Shown piece after piece: positions 23,238 through 32,282 of a stretch of DNA of 32,282 bases. This DNA comes from Pseudomonadota bacterium. Lineage in GTDB: Bacteria > Pseudomonadota > Gammaproteobacteria > Steroidobacterales > Steroidobacteraceae. Made by a program: the position numbers and the translations under genes. The number at the start of each line of letters is the position of its first letter. Within the stretch, counting starts at the first letter, position 1. Location: contig CAUJHX010000281.1 of the NCBI GenBank assembly GCA_963204795.1, positions 1-32,282 of the forward strand, written 5' to 3'. A model generated the notes under the pieces. It worked only from the letters and a program-made list of their open reading frames with translations, was not told the DNA's origin and searched no databases.

Positions 23238-24449
23238 ATGCCATTCACGATCGCACTCAGCGGACTCAATGCCGCATCGGCCGATCTTGCTGTTACCGCG
23301 AACAACATCGCAAACGGCTCGACCTCGGGCTTCAAGAGCTCGCGCACCGAATTCGCCGACCTTTTCGCCGTCACGCCCTTCGGGGTTTCGAGCACCGCGA
23401 CCGGCAACGGCGTGAAAGTCGCGTCGGTGGCCCAGCAGTTCACGCAGGGCAACATCGATTTCACCGACAGCAACCTCGATCTGGCGCTCTCGGGCGATGG
23501 CTTCTTCACGCTGAGTGATGCGGGCTCGCTCGCGTACTCGCGTGCGGGGGCTTTCAAGGTCGACAACCAGGGCTATGTGGTGAGCGGGACGGGCGCGAGG
23601 CTGCAGGTGTTTCCGCCACTGCCGAACGGTGGCTTCAATACCGGTGGCCTCGCGGATCTGCGGCTCATGACCAACGAGAGCGCACCGCAGGCAACCTCCA
23701 CTATCGACATGACGCTGAACCTGCCTGCCGATGCGACGGCGCCGGTGACGGCTTTCGACCCCGCCGATGCGTCGAGCTACAACCGCCAGACCTCGATGAC
23801 CGTGTATGACTCGCTGGGCGCCGCGCACACGACCAGCTTCTACTTCGTCAAGGGTGCGCTCGCCAATGAATGGACCGTGCAGGCCTATACCGACGGCACC
23901 GCCGTGGGTACGCCGCAGGTGCTGACCTTCAACAGCAGCGGCGCGCTCGTCACCCCCGCCGCGGGCACGATCGCCTTCCCGCCGTACACGCCGGCGACCG
24001 GTGCCGCCCCGCTCGCACTGACGCTCGATGTCGCGGGCGCAACCCAGTACGGCAGCGGCTTCGGCGTGCAATTCACGCAGGACGGATTCACGACAGGCGC
24101 GCTTTCCGGGATCGACGTGGATCCAACGGGAGTCGTGAGCGCTCGCTACACCAACGGCCGCTCGATTCCGCTGGGTCAGGTGGCGATCACGAACTTTGCG
24201 AACGTGCAGGGCCTGCAGAAGCTCGGGGACACGCAGTGGGGCGAGACCTTCACTTCGGGCGGGGCCCAGCGCGGTACGGCCGGCAGCTCGGGCTACGGCC
24301 AGATCCAGTCGGGCGCGCTCGAGGCGTCGAACGTCGAGATCACGCAGCAGCTGGTCAACATGATCATCGCGCAGCGCAACTTCCAGGCAAACGCGCAGAT
24401 GATCTCGACGGCCGACCAGATCACGCAGACGATCATCAACATCCGCTGA
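23238..24449 (+). CDS. flgE: Flagellar hook protein FlgE
   Basis: Structural subunit of the hook, 403 residues, close to the 402 of Salmonella FlgE. The N-terminus (ALSGLNAASADLAVTANNIA then STSGFKSSRTEFADLF) and the C-terminus (SGALEASNVEITQQLVNMI then AQRNFQANAQMISTADQITQ) form the core coiled-coil D0 domain. Between them lie the D1 and D2 beta domains, with SLAYSRAGAFKVDNQGYVV and the SMTVYDSLGAAHTTSFYF block. AGGAG lies 10 bases upstream of the ATG. The stop and the flgF start share one base (TGATG). Confidence 0.96.
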   Translation: MPFTIALSGLNAASADLAVTANNIANGSTSGFKSSRTEFADLFAVTPFGVSSTATGNGVKVASVAQQFTQGNIDFTDSNLDLALSGDGFFTLSDAGSLAYSRAGAFKVDNQGYVVSGTGARLQVFPPLPNGGFNTGGLADLRLMTNESAPQATSTIDMTLNLPADATAPVTAFDPADASSYNRQTSMTVYDSLGAAHTTSFYFVKGALANEWTVQAYTDGTAVGTPQVLTFNSSGALVTPAAGTIAFPPYTPATGAAPLALTLDVAGATQYGSGFGVQFTQDGFTTGALSGIDVDPTGVVSARYTNGRSIPLGQVAITNFANVQGLQKLGDTQWGETFTSGGAQRGTAGSSGYGQIQSGALEASNVEITQQLVNMIIAQRNFQANAQMISTADQITQTIINIR

Positions 24450-25186
24450 TGGACAAGTACCTCTATGTGGCGATGTCCGGCGCGAAGGAGACCCTGCGCG
24501 CACAGGCCGTCAACAGCCACAACCTCGCGAACGCCAGCACGACTGGCTTTCGTGCCGACCTCGCCGCCTTCCAGACGCGCGCGGTCGACGGCACCGGCTT
24601 CGCCTCGCGCGCCTACGCGACAAACGCCACGATCGGTTGGGACACGACGACGGGCGCGCTGCTCTCCACCGGGCGCGACCTCGATGTCGCGGTGAACGGT
24701 GAGGGCTGGATCGCAGTGCAGTCCGCCGATGGGAGCGAGGCCTACACGCGCGCGGGCGACCTGCGCGTCGACACGAGCGGCACGCTGCGCAATGGCGCGG
24801 GCGATATCGTGCTCGGCGACGGCGGACCTGTCACCGTGCCGCAGAGCAATTCGGTGCTGGTCGGTGCCGATGGATCCGTATCGATCGTGCCGCTCGGGCA
24901 GGGCCCCGAGACGACCGCGGTGATCGGGCGGATCAAGCTCGTCAAGCCGCCGGTGGACAGCCTCGAGCGCGGCGTCGACGGACTCTTTCGCATGAAGGAC
25001 GGCAGTCAGGCACCCGCCGATGCGTCCGTCCAGCTCGCCTCGGGCGTGCTCGAGTCGAGCAACGTCAATGCGGCCGGTGCGATGGTCGAGATGATCGAGC
25101 TCGCGCGCCGCTTCGAACTGCAGGTCAAGGCCATACGCACCGCGGAGGAGGACGGCGCCACCGCCGCCCGCCTGCTGCGCGTGTAA
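24449..25186 (+). CDS. flgF: Flagellar proximal rod protein FlgF
   Basis: Rod protein of 245 residues. The N-terminus [19 protein letters not shown] is diagnostic for FlgF, followed by [20 protein letters not shown]. The middle domain has [20 protein letters not shown] and [11 protein letters not shown]. The C-terminal helix [20 protein letters not shown] is the shared rod signature. The frame is open far upstream over flgE; the ATG at 24449, overlapping the flgE stop, is the start consistent with the family. flgG follows after 13 bases. Confidence 0.96.
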   Translation: MDKYLYVAMSGAKETLRAQAVNSHNLANASTTGFRADLAAFQTRAVDGTGFASRAYATNATIGWDTTTGALLSTGRDLDVAVNGEGWIAVQSADGSEAYTRAGDLRVDTSGTLRNGAGDIVLGDGGPVTVPQSNSVLVGADGSVSIVPLGQGPETTAVIGRIKLVKPPVDSLERGVDGLFRMKDGSQAPADASVQLASGVLESSNVNAAGAMVEMIELARRFELQVKAIRTAEEDGATAARLLRV

Positions 25187-25199
25187 CGGAGGATATCTC

Positions 25200-25985
25200 A
25201 TGAACTCAGCACTCTGGGCGGCGAAGACGGGCCTCGATGCGCAGCAGACGCGCATGGCGGTCACGTCGAACAATCTCGCCAACGTCTCGACCAACGGTTT
25301 CAAGAAGGGCCGTGCGGTCTTCGAGGACCTCATGTACCAGAACGTGCGGCAGGTCGGCGGCTCGACCTCGCAGGACACCGAAGCGCCGTCGGGCCTGTCG
25401 CTCGGCACGGGCGTGCGCATCGTCGCGACCGAGAAGCTCTATACGCAGGGCAGCTTCGCCAATACCGGCAATCCGCTCGATGTGGCGGTCAGTGGCCGTG
25501 GCTTTTTCCAGGTGGACTTGCCCGATGGCACCACAGGCTACACACGCGACGGTGCGTTCCAGCTGAATGCGCAGGGCGAGCTCGTGACCTCGAGCGGCTA
25601 TCGCCTGCAACCCGGCATCACGATTCCGGACGGTGCCCAGTCGATCTCGATCGGCAGCGACGGCGTCGTGTCCGCGCTCACGGCCGGACAGACTGCGCCC
25701 GTGCAGGTGGGAACGCTGCAGCTCGTGGATTTCGTCAATCCCGCGGGCCTGCAGCCGCGTGGCGAGAACCTCCTCGTCGAGTCGGTCGCGAGCGGTCCGC
25801 CGCAGGCCGGCACGCCGGGCCTCAACGGCCTCGGCACGGTGGTGCAGGGCTCGCTCGAGGCATCGAATGTCAATGTCGTCGAAGAACTCGTCAACATGAT
25901 CGAGACGCAGCGGGCGTACGAGATGAACTCGAAGGCGATCTCGACGACCGACCAGATGCTCGCGTACGTGACGAACCAGCTGTGA
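25200..25985 (+). CDS. flgG: Flagellar distal rod protein FlgG
   Basis: Distal rod subunit of 261 residues, within one residue of the Salmonella protein. It begins [20 protein letters not shown] with [20 protein letters not shown]. The FlgG-specific block [20 protein letters not shown], which stiffens the distal rod and is missing from the hook protein, is present. It ends [20 protein letters not shown] and then [18 protein letters not shown] strong GGAGG ribosome-binding site precedes the ATG. The stop lies within a GTGA that could also start flgH. Confidence 0.97.
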   Translation: MNSALWAAKTGLDAQQTRMAVTSNNLANVSTNGFKKGRAVFEDLMYQNVRQVGGSTSQDTEAPSGLSLGTGVRIVATEKLYTQGSFANTGNPLDVAVSGRGFFQVDLPDGTTGYTRDGAFQLNAQGELVTSSGYRLQPGITIPDGAQSISIGSDGVVSALTAGQTAPVQVGTLQLVDFVNPAGLQPRGENLLVESVASGPPQAGTPGLNGLGTVVQGSLEASNVNVVEELVNMIETQRAYEMNSKAISTTDQMLAYVTNQL

Positions 25986-25990
25986 TCACC

Positions 25991-26662
25991 ATGACAGCGC
26001 TCGCCCGTTCGTTGCTGTTGACTGTGGCCGCCGTCGCCGCGGGTTGCGTGTCCGCGCCCGATGATGACGCCTTCGGCGCCTGGCAGGACGAGGATCCTGC
26101 CATGGCGCCCGCAGCGAACGGTGCGATCTATCAGGCGGGTCGGGACGTGGCGCTCTTCGAGAACGCGGTTGCGCGCAATGTCGGCGATCTCGTCGTGATC
26201 CGTCTTGCCGAGCAGACGCAGGCGAGCAAGAGCGCGACGACCAGCACCAAGAAGTCGACCTCGGCAGACCTTCCGGGCCCCACGATTGCAGGCCGGCCGG
26301 TCACGGTCAACGGCACCCAGGTATTGCAGATGGGCATGGAGAACGAGACGGAATTCAGCGGGTCGGGCTCGAGCGCGCAGAGCAACCGGCTTTCCGGCGA
26401 GATCAGCGCAACAGTGGTCCGCCGGCTCGGCAACGGCAACCTCGTCGTGCGCGGCCAGAAGTGGCTCACGCTCAACCAGGGCAGTGAGTACGTGCGCGTC
26501 GAAGGGGTCATCCGGCCGATCGACATCCAGCCCGACAACACGATCGAATCGTGGAAGGTCGCCAACGCCCGCATCGGCTACGGCGGACGGGGCTCGCTGG
26601 CGTCGGCCAACAAGCCCGGGCTCCTCGCGCGGTTCTTCAATTCGCCCCTGATGCCGTTCTGA
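25991..26662 (+). CDS. flgH: Flagellar L-ring lipoprotein FlgH
   Basis: Outer-membrane lipoprotein that forms the L ring around the distal rod. Starting at ATG 25991 it has 223 residues with a lipoprotein signal peptide ([19 protein letters not shown]), Cys19 being the lipidated residue. The mature protein shows [40 protein letters not shown] and [20 protein letters not shown], all FlgH hallmarks. A GTG at 25982 overlapping the flgG stop is an equally possible start and adds only Met-Ile-Thr; neither has a clear ribosome-binding site. As a lipoprotein it depends on the Lol system, also encoded in this window. Confidence 0.94.
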   Translation: MTALARSLLLTVAAVAAGCVSAPDDDAFGAWQDEDPAMAPAANGAIYQAGRDVALFENAVARNVGDLVVIRLAEQTQASKSATTSTKKSTSADLPGPTIAGRPVTVNGTQVLQMGMENETEFSGSGSSAQSNRLSGEISATVVRRLGNGNLVVRGQKWLTLNQGSEYVRVEGVIRPIDIQPDNTIESWKVANARIGYGGRGSLASANKPGLLARFFNSPLMPF

Positions 26663-26664
26663 CC

Positions 26665-27765
26665 ATGCACAAGCTCATTGCCACATTGCTGCTTGCCACC
26701 CTTGCCGCCGTGCCGGCCCACGCCGAGCGCGTCAAGGATCTCGCCTCGGTAGCGGGCGTGCGCTCGAACCAGCTCATCGGCTACGGCCTCGTCGTTGGTC
26801 TCGATGGCACGGGCGACCAGACGAGTCAGGCGCCGTTCACGATCCAGAGCATCCGCACGATGCTCGCGAAGTTCGGCGTGACGATTCCCGACAACGTGAA
26901 CCCGCAGCTGAAGAATGTCGCGGCCGTCACGGTGACCGCGGATCTGCCGCCGTTCGCGAAAGCGGGGCAGAGCATCGATGTGACGGTCGCCTCGATCGGC
27001 AACGCGCAAAGCCTGCGCGGCGGCACCCTCATCATGACGCCACTGCGCGGTGCCGATGGCCAGGTCTATGCAATCGCGCAGGGCTCGATGATCGTCAGCG
27101 GCTTTGGCGTATCCGGCAAGGATGGCTCGCGCATCGCAGTCAACGTGCCGAGCGGTGGACGCATCCCGAATGGCGCCACTGTCGAGCGCGAAGTCGGCAA
27201 CAGCTTCGGCACCGAGCCGTTCGTGATGCTGAACCTGCACACTCCCGATTTTTCGACGGCCGCGCGCCTGGCAGACGGCGTCAACCACCTGCTCGGCCCT
27301 GGCACGGCCGAAGCGATCGACGCCGTGTCGGTACGCGTCGCCGCGCCGAAGGAACCAGGCCAGCGCACGCCCTATCTCGCGGCGCTCGAGGAGATCGATA
27401 TCCAGCCCGGGGACGCTCCCGCGCGTGTGATCGTCAATTCGCGCACCGGCACGGTAGTGATCGGCAATCGGGTGCAGGTGCGGCCGGCCGCGGTGGCCCA
27501 CGGCTCGTTGTCGGTCACGATCACCGAGCGGGTCGATGTCAGCCAGCCCAATCCATTCGGTCGGGGCGAGACGGTGGGCGTGCAAAGGAGCGAGCTCGAT
27601 GTCTCGCAGCCTGAGGCGCGGATGTTCGTGTTCGACGCAGGTGTCAACCTCGACGAGATCGTGCGCGCCGTCAATCAGGTCGGCGCGGCGCCCGGCGACC
27701 TCGTCGCCATCCTCGAGGCGCTCAAGGCCGCCGGCGCGCTGCGCGCCGAGCTGATCGTGATCTGA
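26665..27765 (+). CDS. flgI: Flagellar P-ring protein FlgI
   Basis: Periplasmic protein of 366 residues forming the P ring in the peptidoglycan layer. The Sec signal peptide [20 protein letters not shown] is followed by [20 protein letters not shown], then [19 protein letters not shown], the strongest FlgI signature. Further conserved blocks are [40 protein letters not shown] and the C-terminal [18 protein letters not shown]. The frame stays open upstream to 26551 over flgH, but only ATG 26665, two bases past the flgH stop, gives a signal peptide. Its chaperone FlgA is encoded divergently at the start of the operon. Confidence 0.97.
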   Translation: MHKLIATLLLATLAAVPAHAERVKDLASVAGVRSNQLIGYGLVVGLDGTGDQTSQAPFTIQSIRTMLAKFGVTIPDNVNPQLKNVAAVTVTADLPPFAKAGQSIDVTVASIGNAQSLRGGTLIMTPLRGADGQVYAIAQGSMIVSGFGVSGKDGSRIAVNVPSGGRIPNGATVEREVGNSFGTEPFVMLNLHTPDFSTAARLADGVNHLLGPGTAEAIDAVSVRVAAPKEPGQRTPYLAALEEIDIQPGDAPARVIVNSRTGTVVIGNRVQVRPAAVAHGSLSVTITERVDVSQPNPFGRGETVGVQRSELDVSQPEARMFVFDAGVNLDEIVRAVNQVGAAPGDLVAILEALKAAGALRAELIVI

Positions 27766-28607
27766 TGAGCGTTGCACCCGCCGTCGGCAGCACATTCGGC
27801 GATGCGGAGACACTCGCCTCGCTCAAGCGCGCGGACCGCTCGCAGACGCCGGAGGCGCTGCGCGAGACGGCGCGCCAGTTCGAGAGCCTCTTCACGCGCA
27901 TGCTGCTGAAGTCGATGCGCGCGACCTCCTTCGATGACTCCATGACGGGGCAGGGGGAGGGCTTCTACCGCGACCTGTTCGATGACCAGCTCGCGATCGA
28001 ACTGTCGAAAGGCAAGGGACTCGGGCTCGCCGACATGCTGGTCGAACAATTGAAGCGCGCCGGACTGACGCAGACAGGCAATGCAGCACCCCCTGGCGGG
28101 ATGCCTGATGCGGTCGATGCAGTGAAGCACCGGTTCGTGCAGGAATTATGGCCGCATGCCGAGGTCGCGGGCGCGGAACTTGGCGTCGATCCGAGGACGC
28201 TCATTGCGCATGCGGCACTCGAGACTGGCTGGGGTCGTCATCTGCCGCAAGGCGAGAACGGTCGCCCGAGCCACAATTATTTTGGCATCAAGGCGACAGC
28301 GTGGAACGGCGCGAGCGTCGAGGCAGGCACCACCGAATTTGCAGGTGGTGTTGCACACGAGCACACGGCGCGCTTTCGCGCCTACGGATCGCCTGGCGAG
28401 AGCTTTCGCGATTATGTCGCGTTGATCCGGGACAACCCGCGGTATGCAGGAGCGAAAGGCACGGGTGCCGACACCGCCTCGTTTGCACGTGCCCTGCAAG
28501 CCGGAGGCTATGCCACCGACCCCGACTACGCCGCGAAACTCGCACGGGTCGCGAGCGTGCTCAAGTTCACACCGGCCGCGCCGATAAGCGGCAACCTGGA
28601 GACCTGA
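27765..28607 (+). CDS. flgJ: Rod-cap / peptidoglycan hydrolase FlgJ
   Basis: Two-domain protein of 280 residues. The N-terminal rod-cap domain (about 25-105) includes ALRETARQFESLFTRMLLKS and DLFDDQLAIELSKGKGLGLA. The C-terminal domain (about 120-275) is an N-acetylglucosaminidase of the GH73 type that opens the cell wall for rod growth. IAHAALETGWGRHLP carries the catalytic candidate Glu153, followed by NYFGIKATAW and ARFRAYGSPGESFRDYVALI. The fused dual-domain form is that of beta- and gammaproteobacteria. The start overlaps the flgI stop by one base (TGATG). Confidence 0.95.
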   Translation: MSVAPAVGSTFGDAETLASLKRADRSQTPEALRETARQFESLFTRMLLKSMRATSFDDSMTGQGEGFYRDLFDDQLAIELSKGKGLGLADMLVEQLKRAGLTQTGNAAPPGGMPDAVDAVKHRFVQELWPHAEVAGAELGVDPRTLIAHAALETGWGRHLPQGENGRPSHNYFGIKATAWNGASVEAGTTEFAGGVAHEHTARFRAYGSPGESFRDYVALIRDNPRYAGAKGTGADTASFARALQAGGYATDPDYAAKLARVASVLKFTPAAPISGNLET

Positions 28608-28613
28608 TCCACC

Positions 28614-30500
28614 ATGGCAGACGTCATGTCCACTGCCGTCTCGGGCCTGCTCGCATTCCAGCGCGGGCTCGATACGACGAGTCAGAACATCGCCAATGCA
28701 GCGACGCCCGGCTACAGCCGCCAGCGCGTCGAGCTCGCGACCCGGCCAGCGCAAGCCTACGGCAGCGGCTGGATCGGCTCGGGCGTCAAGGTCGCCACCG
28801 TTGCGCGCGTCCATGACACCTACCTTGCAGCCCAGGTGCGCTCGAGCGCCTCGAGCCTTGCGCGCTACGACACCCTTGCGACCGAGGCGGGGCGCCTCGA
28901 CAACGTGCTCGGTGATTCGTCAGCGGGGCTCGCGACGGCGTTCCAGGGGCTCGTCAACGCCTTCCAGGAAGTCTCGAACGATCCCTCGTCGGTGACGGCG
29001 CGGCAGGCGTTGCTGTCGCGGGCGAGGATATTCACGGACCAGCTGGCAGGATACGACAGCCGCCTGCGCGGCTTTGCCACGGAGGTGAATACGCGCCTGC
29101 AGTCCGGCACCGCCAGAGTTTCCGCCATCGCGGACAGCCTCGCCAAACTCAACACCCGGATCGTCGATGCGTACGGGCGCACCGGACAGCCGCCGAACGA
29201 TCTGCTCGACCAGCGCGATGCCCTGGTCGGTGAGCTCGCCTCGTACATCGACGTGTCGGTCGTCACGCAGGACGATGGCTCCGCGAATGTCTATATCGGC
29301 ACGGGCCAGCCGCTCGTCGTCGGCAATACCGCAACAGCGCTCACCGTGGCCCCGGACCCCTTCGATCCGGCGAAGCTCAATGTGGCGATCCGCTCGAACG
29401 GAGCGACGGTTGACGTTTCCTCGCAGATGTCGGGCGGCAGCCTCGGCGGGCTGCTCGAATACCGCCGGGAGATCCTCGATCCCGCCCGCGACGCCCTCGG
29501 GAAAGTGGCCGCTGGCGTCGTCGCCATTGTCAACGGGCAGCACACGCAGGGCATCACGCTCTCTGGCGCGCTCGCCACGGACTTCTTTTCGATGGGCGGT
29601 CCTGCCGTGCTTGCCTCGTCGGGCAATGGCGGCAATGCCACGGTGACTGCCGCGATCACGGACGCGCGCGCCCTGACGGGTCACGACTATCTGCTCGAAT
29701 TTGCCGGCAGCTGGCAATTGCGCGATATCACGAGCGGCGCCTCCGTTCCGCTGTCGGGTTCCGGCACGGCAGCCGATCCCTTCATCGCCGACGGATTGTC
29801 ATTCGTCGTGGGTAATGCTGCCATCCCGGGCGACAAGTTCAGGATCGAGCCCACCCGCGATGTCGTCAGCGGCCTGCGACTCAATCTCGATGATCCCGCC
29901 TCGGTTGCCGCGGCATCCCCGGTCCGCACGTCCGTCGGCATCGGCAACACGGGTTCGGGCTCGATTTCGCCACCGACCGTGACGGATGTCGGCAATCCTG
30001 CGCTGCGCAATCCGGTCACCATCGAGTTCACGTCGGCTACCACCTACTCGGTGAACGGCGCAGGCTCGTTTGCCTTTGCGCCGGGTGCCACCATCGCCGT
30101 CAATGGCTGGAGCGTGCGCATCGATGGCGCGCCCGCGGTCGGCGACCGGTTCACCGTCAGCGACAACTCGAGCGGCAGAGGCGACAACAGCAATCTCCTC
30201 GCCATGCTCGGTGCGCTCGATGCGCCATCGCTCGGCAATGGTACGGCCTCGATTGCCGACGCGGCGACGCAGCTCGTTGCGCGCATCGGCACCCAGACTG
30301 CGCAGGCACAGGCCAATCGCGATGCGTTCGCCGTGGTGCACGACCAGGACGTCGCCGCGCAGCAGTCGGTATCCGGGGTCAACCTCGACGAGGAGGCCGC
30401 CAACCTCATCATGCTGCAGCAGGCCTATCAGGCATCCGCGCAGCTCATTGCGGTGGCACAGTCCATGTTCGACTCGCTGCTGAATGCCACGAGGAGATGA
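28614..30500 (+). CDS. flgK: Hook-filament junction protein FlgK (HAP1)
   Basis: First hook-associated protein, 628 residues (Salmonella 553). The N-terminus MSTAVSGLLAFQRGLDTTSQ then NIANAATPGYSRQRVELATR and the C-terminus SGVNLDEEAANLIMLQQAYQ then ASAQLIAVAQSMFDSLLNAT are the D0/D1 signatures. NDLLDQRDALVGELASYIDV is also conserved. The extra length lies mostly in the middle, which holds two similar beta-rich modules at about 358-415 and 466-521, each ending in a GDKFRIE/GDRFTVS strand. A related module occurs in FlgL. FlgN should be its export chaperone. The stop overlaps the flgL start as ATGA. Confidence 0.95.
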   Translation: MADVMSTAVSGLLAFQRGLDTTSQNIANAATPGYSRQRVELATRPAQAYGSGWIGSGVKVATVARVHDTYLAAQVRSSASSLARYDTLATEAGRLDNVLGDSSAGLATAFQGLVNAFQEVSNDPSSVTARQALLSRARIFTDQLAGYDSRLRGFATEVNTRLQSGTARVSAIADSLAKLNTRIVDAYGRTGQPPNDLLDQRDALVGELASYIDVSVVTQDDGSANVYIGTGQPLVVGNTATALTVAPDPFDPAKLNVAIRSNGATVDVSSQMSGGSLGGLLEYRREILDPARDALGKVAAGVVAIVNGQHTQGITLSGALATDFFSMGGPAVLASSGNGGNATVTAAITDARALTGHDYLLEFAGSWQLRDITSGASVPLSGSGTAADPFIADGLSFVVGNAAIPGDKFRIEPTRDVVSGLRLNLDDPASVAAASPVRTSVGIGNTGSGSISPPTVTDVGNPALRNPVTIEFTSATTYSVNGAGSFAFAPGATIAVNGWSVRIDGAPAVGDRFTVSDNSSGRGDNSNLLAMLGALDAPSLGNGTASIADAATQLVARIGTQTAQAQANRDAFAVVHDQDVAAQQSVSGVNLDEEAANLIMLQQAYQASAQLIAVAQSMFDSLLNATRR

Positions 30501-31696
30501 CCGTGCGCACATCGACGATGGGAATGCACTACAGTCTCGTCAGCCAGATGCAGCAGCGGCAGTCGGGCATGGCGCAGGCGCAGTTGCAGGTTTCGTCCGG
30601 CAGGCGCGTGCTCACACCTGCGGATGATCCAGTCGCGGCGGGGCGCATCCTCGCACTCGAGAACCAGCTCTCCGCCTGGTCGCAGTACGGGCGCAACGCC
30701 AATGCGGTGCAGACGCGCCTGTCGATCGGAGAGCAGGCGCTCGCCGATGCGGGCAAGCTCCTGCAGCGCGTGCGCGATCTCACCCTCGCGGCGAACAGCG
30801 GCACGCTCGACGACGAGGCGCGCCGGGCGATCGCGACGGAGGTCGCCGAACGCGGCGCAGAATTGCAGGCGATCGCGAACCGTCGCGATGCCGCCGGTGA
30901 GTACCTGTTCGCCGGCAACAGCGCGCATACGCAGCCCTTCGTCCGCACGGCAGGCGGCATGAGTTACGCGGGGGACCAGGCGACGCGCGCCGTGCAGGTG
31001 AGCCCGACCCAGTTCGTGAACGTGGGCCACAGTGGTTACCAGGTCTTCATGAGTGTCCCGGAGGGCAACGGCGTCTTCACGGTCGATACGGGCGCCGCCA
31101 ACGCGGGTTCCGGCTGGATCGCGCCGCTCTCGGTCATCAACCCTGCAGCCTGGAGTGGTGACAGCTATACCGTACGCTTCGTCGATTCGGCGAACTACGA
31201 GATCCTCGACTCCTCGAATGCGCAGGTGGCGTCCGGAGCCTACGTCCCGGGTGATCGCATCGAATTCAACGGCGTGAGCTTCGCGATCGCCGGAGCACCG
31301 GTGGCAAACGATACCTTCCTTGTCTCGCAGGCAGGGCGGCAGGATGTCTTCGCGACACTCGATGCGCTCACGGCGACCTTGCGTGCCCCGGTTGACACGG
31401 ACGCAGACCGCGCGCGCTTCACCACGGATATCACGGGCGCGCTCGCGCAGATCGACGGGGCGATGAATCATCTGCTCAACGTGCGCTCGGAGGTCGGTGC
31501 GCGCCTCAACGTCCTGGACAACGTGAATGCCTCGCGCGAGTCCCTCGAACTCGAGTTGCAGACAGCCGCCTCGAAGCTGCGGGATGTCGACATGGTCGAG
31601 GCGCTCAGCCGACTCACGCTCGAACAGACGGCGTTGACGGCTGCGCAGAAGTCCTTCGCCCAGCTCGCGCGCCTGTCGTTGTTCGACTATCTGTGA
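30497..31696 (+). CDS. flgL: Hook-filament junction protein FlgL (HAP3)
   Basis: Second junction protein, 399 residues (Salmonella 317). N-terminal signatures are TSTMGMHYSLVSQMQQRQSG and SSGRRVLTPADDPVAAGRIL. The C-terminal flagellin-like helices include HLLNVRSEVGARLNVLDNVN and MVEALSRLTLEQTALTAAQK. The extra length is a beta-rich module at about 220-278 (from SYTVRFVDS to DTFLVSQAG) that resembles the two modules in FlgK. ATG 30497 overlaps the flgK stop and follows a GAGGAG ribosome-binding site. This is the last gene before the fliC promoter region; no strong hairpin terminator is seen after it. Confidence 0.94.
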   Translation: MTVRTSTMGMHYSLVSQMQQRQSGMAQAQLQVSSGRRVLTPADDPVAAGRILALENQLSAWSQYGRNANAVQTRLSIGEQALADAGKLLQRVRDLTLAANSGTLDDEARRAIATEVAERGAELQAIANRRDAAGEYLFAGNSAHTQPFVRTAGGMSYAGDQATRAVQVSPTQFVNVGHSGYQVFMSVPEGNGVFTVDTGAANAGSGWIAPLSVINPAAWSGDSYTVRFVDSANYEILDSSNAQVASGAYVPGDRIEFNGVSFAIAGAPVANDTFLVSQAGRQDVFATLDALTATLRAPVDTDADRARFTTDITGALAQIDGAMNHLLNVRSEVGARLNVLDNVNASRESLELELQTAASKLRDVDMVEALSRLTLEQTALTAAQKSFAQLARLSLFDYL

Positions 31697-31733
31697 CGGC
31701 CGTCACAACCGGCGCATGGCGGCCCCGGCGCCC

Positions 31734-31760
31734 TCAAGCTTGCGCGGCGGGCACCGATAC
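31734..31760 (+). promoter_or_regulatory. Sigma-28 (FliA) promoter of fliC
   Basis: TCAAG, 14 bases, then ACCGATAC matches the FliA consensus TAAAG-N14-GCCGATAA, with exact spacing and one -35 and two -10 mismatches. Transcription would start near 31767, giving a leader of about 94 bases before flagellin. Flagellin promoters of this class are expected to be silent until FlgM has been exported. Confidence 0.75.
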
Positions 31761-31779
31761 AGGGCATGTCACGGGTACC

Positions 31780-31794
31780 GGCGCAAAAGGCGCC
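31780..31794 (+). promoter_or_regulatory. Hairpin in fliC leader
   Basis: GGCGC, loop AAAAG, GCGCC gives a 5-bp GC stem close to the predicted fliC mRNA 5' end; GTAC copies at 31775 and 31801 could add an outer stem. It may stabilise the flagellin mRNA. It has no following U tract, so it is not a good terminator for flgL. Confidence 0.4.
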
Positions 31795-31860
31795 CAGGCC
31801 GTACAGGAATCACGCTTCGGGCAGGTGCCCGCAGCCAGGCAACTACAGGAGTAATCGGTA

Positions 31861-32282
31861 ATGGCACTTGTCATCAACACGAACGTGATGTCGCTCAACG
31901 CGCAGCGCAACCTCACGACCTCGGGCAACCAGCTCGCCACGTCGCTGCAGCGCCTGTCCTCGGGCCTGCGCATCAACAGCGCCAAGGACGACGCTGCGGG
32001 TCTTGCGATCTCGGATCGCATGAGCGCGCAGATCAACGGTCTCAACCAGGCGGTGCGCAACGCGAACGACGGCATCTCGCTCTCGCAGACGACGGAAGGC
32101 GCCCTGCAGGAAGTCACGAACAACCTGCAGCGCATCCGTGAACTGGCCGTGCAGTCGGCCAACGCGACGAACAGCGACAGCGACCGCGCCGCACTCGACC
32201 AGGAAGTGCAGCAGCGCATCGCCGAGATCGAGCGCATCGCGAGCCAGACTTCGTTCAACGGCCGCAAGGTGCTCGACGGTTC
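31861..32282 (+). CDS. fliC: Flagellin, 5' part (cut by window end)
   Basis: The first 140 codons of a flagellin, the filament subunit. The start [20 protein letters not shown], then [20 protein letters not shown] and [20 protein letters not shown], is the canonical D0/D1 region, followed by [20 protein letters not shown]. The frame is still open at the last base, so the gene runs off the window. AGGAG lies nine bases before the ATG, and a sigma-28 promoter lies about 100 bases upstream. Whether it is the only flagellin gene cannot be seen here. Confidence 0.96.
   Translation, partial: MALVINTNVMSLNAQRNLTTSGNQLATSLQRLSSGLRINSAKDDAAGLAISDRMSAQINGLNQAVRNANDGISLSQTTEGALQEVTNNLQRIRELAVQSANATNSDSDRAALDQEVQQRIAEIERIASQTSFNGRKVLDG

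Overview
The window is GC-rich chromosomal DNA from a flagellated Gram-negative bacterium, most likely a gammaproteobacterium. The gene order kdsB / Trm112-like / lpxK / exbD / exbB / comEC / DUF2062 / lol matches the Pseudomonas arrangement as I remember it, and mfd sits beside csiV. The flagellar genes follow the sigma-54 / sigma-28 hierarchy of polarly flagellated gammaproteobacteria. I cannot name the genus. Nearly all of the DNA is coding and no gene-free stretch exceeds 300 bases. I saw no rRNA, tRNA, CRISPR array, prophage or insertion sequence.

Layout. (1) 6-4450, plus strand: a tightly overlapping run of acpS, a PolB-like 3'-5' exonuclease, rlmD, nagZ and a PAS/GGDEF protein whose sensor and cyclase signatures are both degenerate. 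(2) 4468-8834, minus strand: a small exported protein, mfd and csiV. (3) 8947-12145, plus strand: two LolC/LolE-type permeases and lolD. (4) 12241-12759, minus strand: a DUF2062 membrane protein. (5) 12794-19646, plus strand: a comEC with a decayed, shortened C-terminal domain, exbB, exbD, msbA, lpxK, a Trm112-like zinc protein and kdsB. This is largely an envelope/LPS cluster. (6) 19815-21436, minus strand: flgA, flgM and flgN. (7) 21671-31696, plus strand: flgBCDEFGHIJKL as one compact run. (8) 31861 to the window end: the 5' part of a flagellin gene.

How the genes work together. LpxK and KdsB make lipid A and the Kdo donor, MsbA flips lipid A-core, and LolCDE releases lipoproteins (FlgH here is one) to the outer membrane. 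FlgA chaperones FlgI. FlgB/C/F/G build the rod, FlgH/I the L and P rings, FlgD/E the hook, and FlgK/L the junction. FlgM holds back the flagellar sigma factor until the hook is complete, and FlgN chaperones FlgK/FlgL. Promoters readable in the DNA agree with this order: a near-consensus sigma-54 site before flgB, a possible one before flgA, and sigma-28 sites before flgM and fliC.

No wholly new multi-gene system stands out. The items most worth a second look are the Cys-less LOV-like / degenerate GGDEF protein, the ComEC with a ruined metallo-beta-lactamase domain, two related heptad repeat tracts at convergent gene ends, a repeated beta-rich module shared by FlgK and FlgL, a 20-bp palindrome abutting the mfd start, and a sigma-54-like site almost on top of the flgA start codon.
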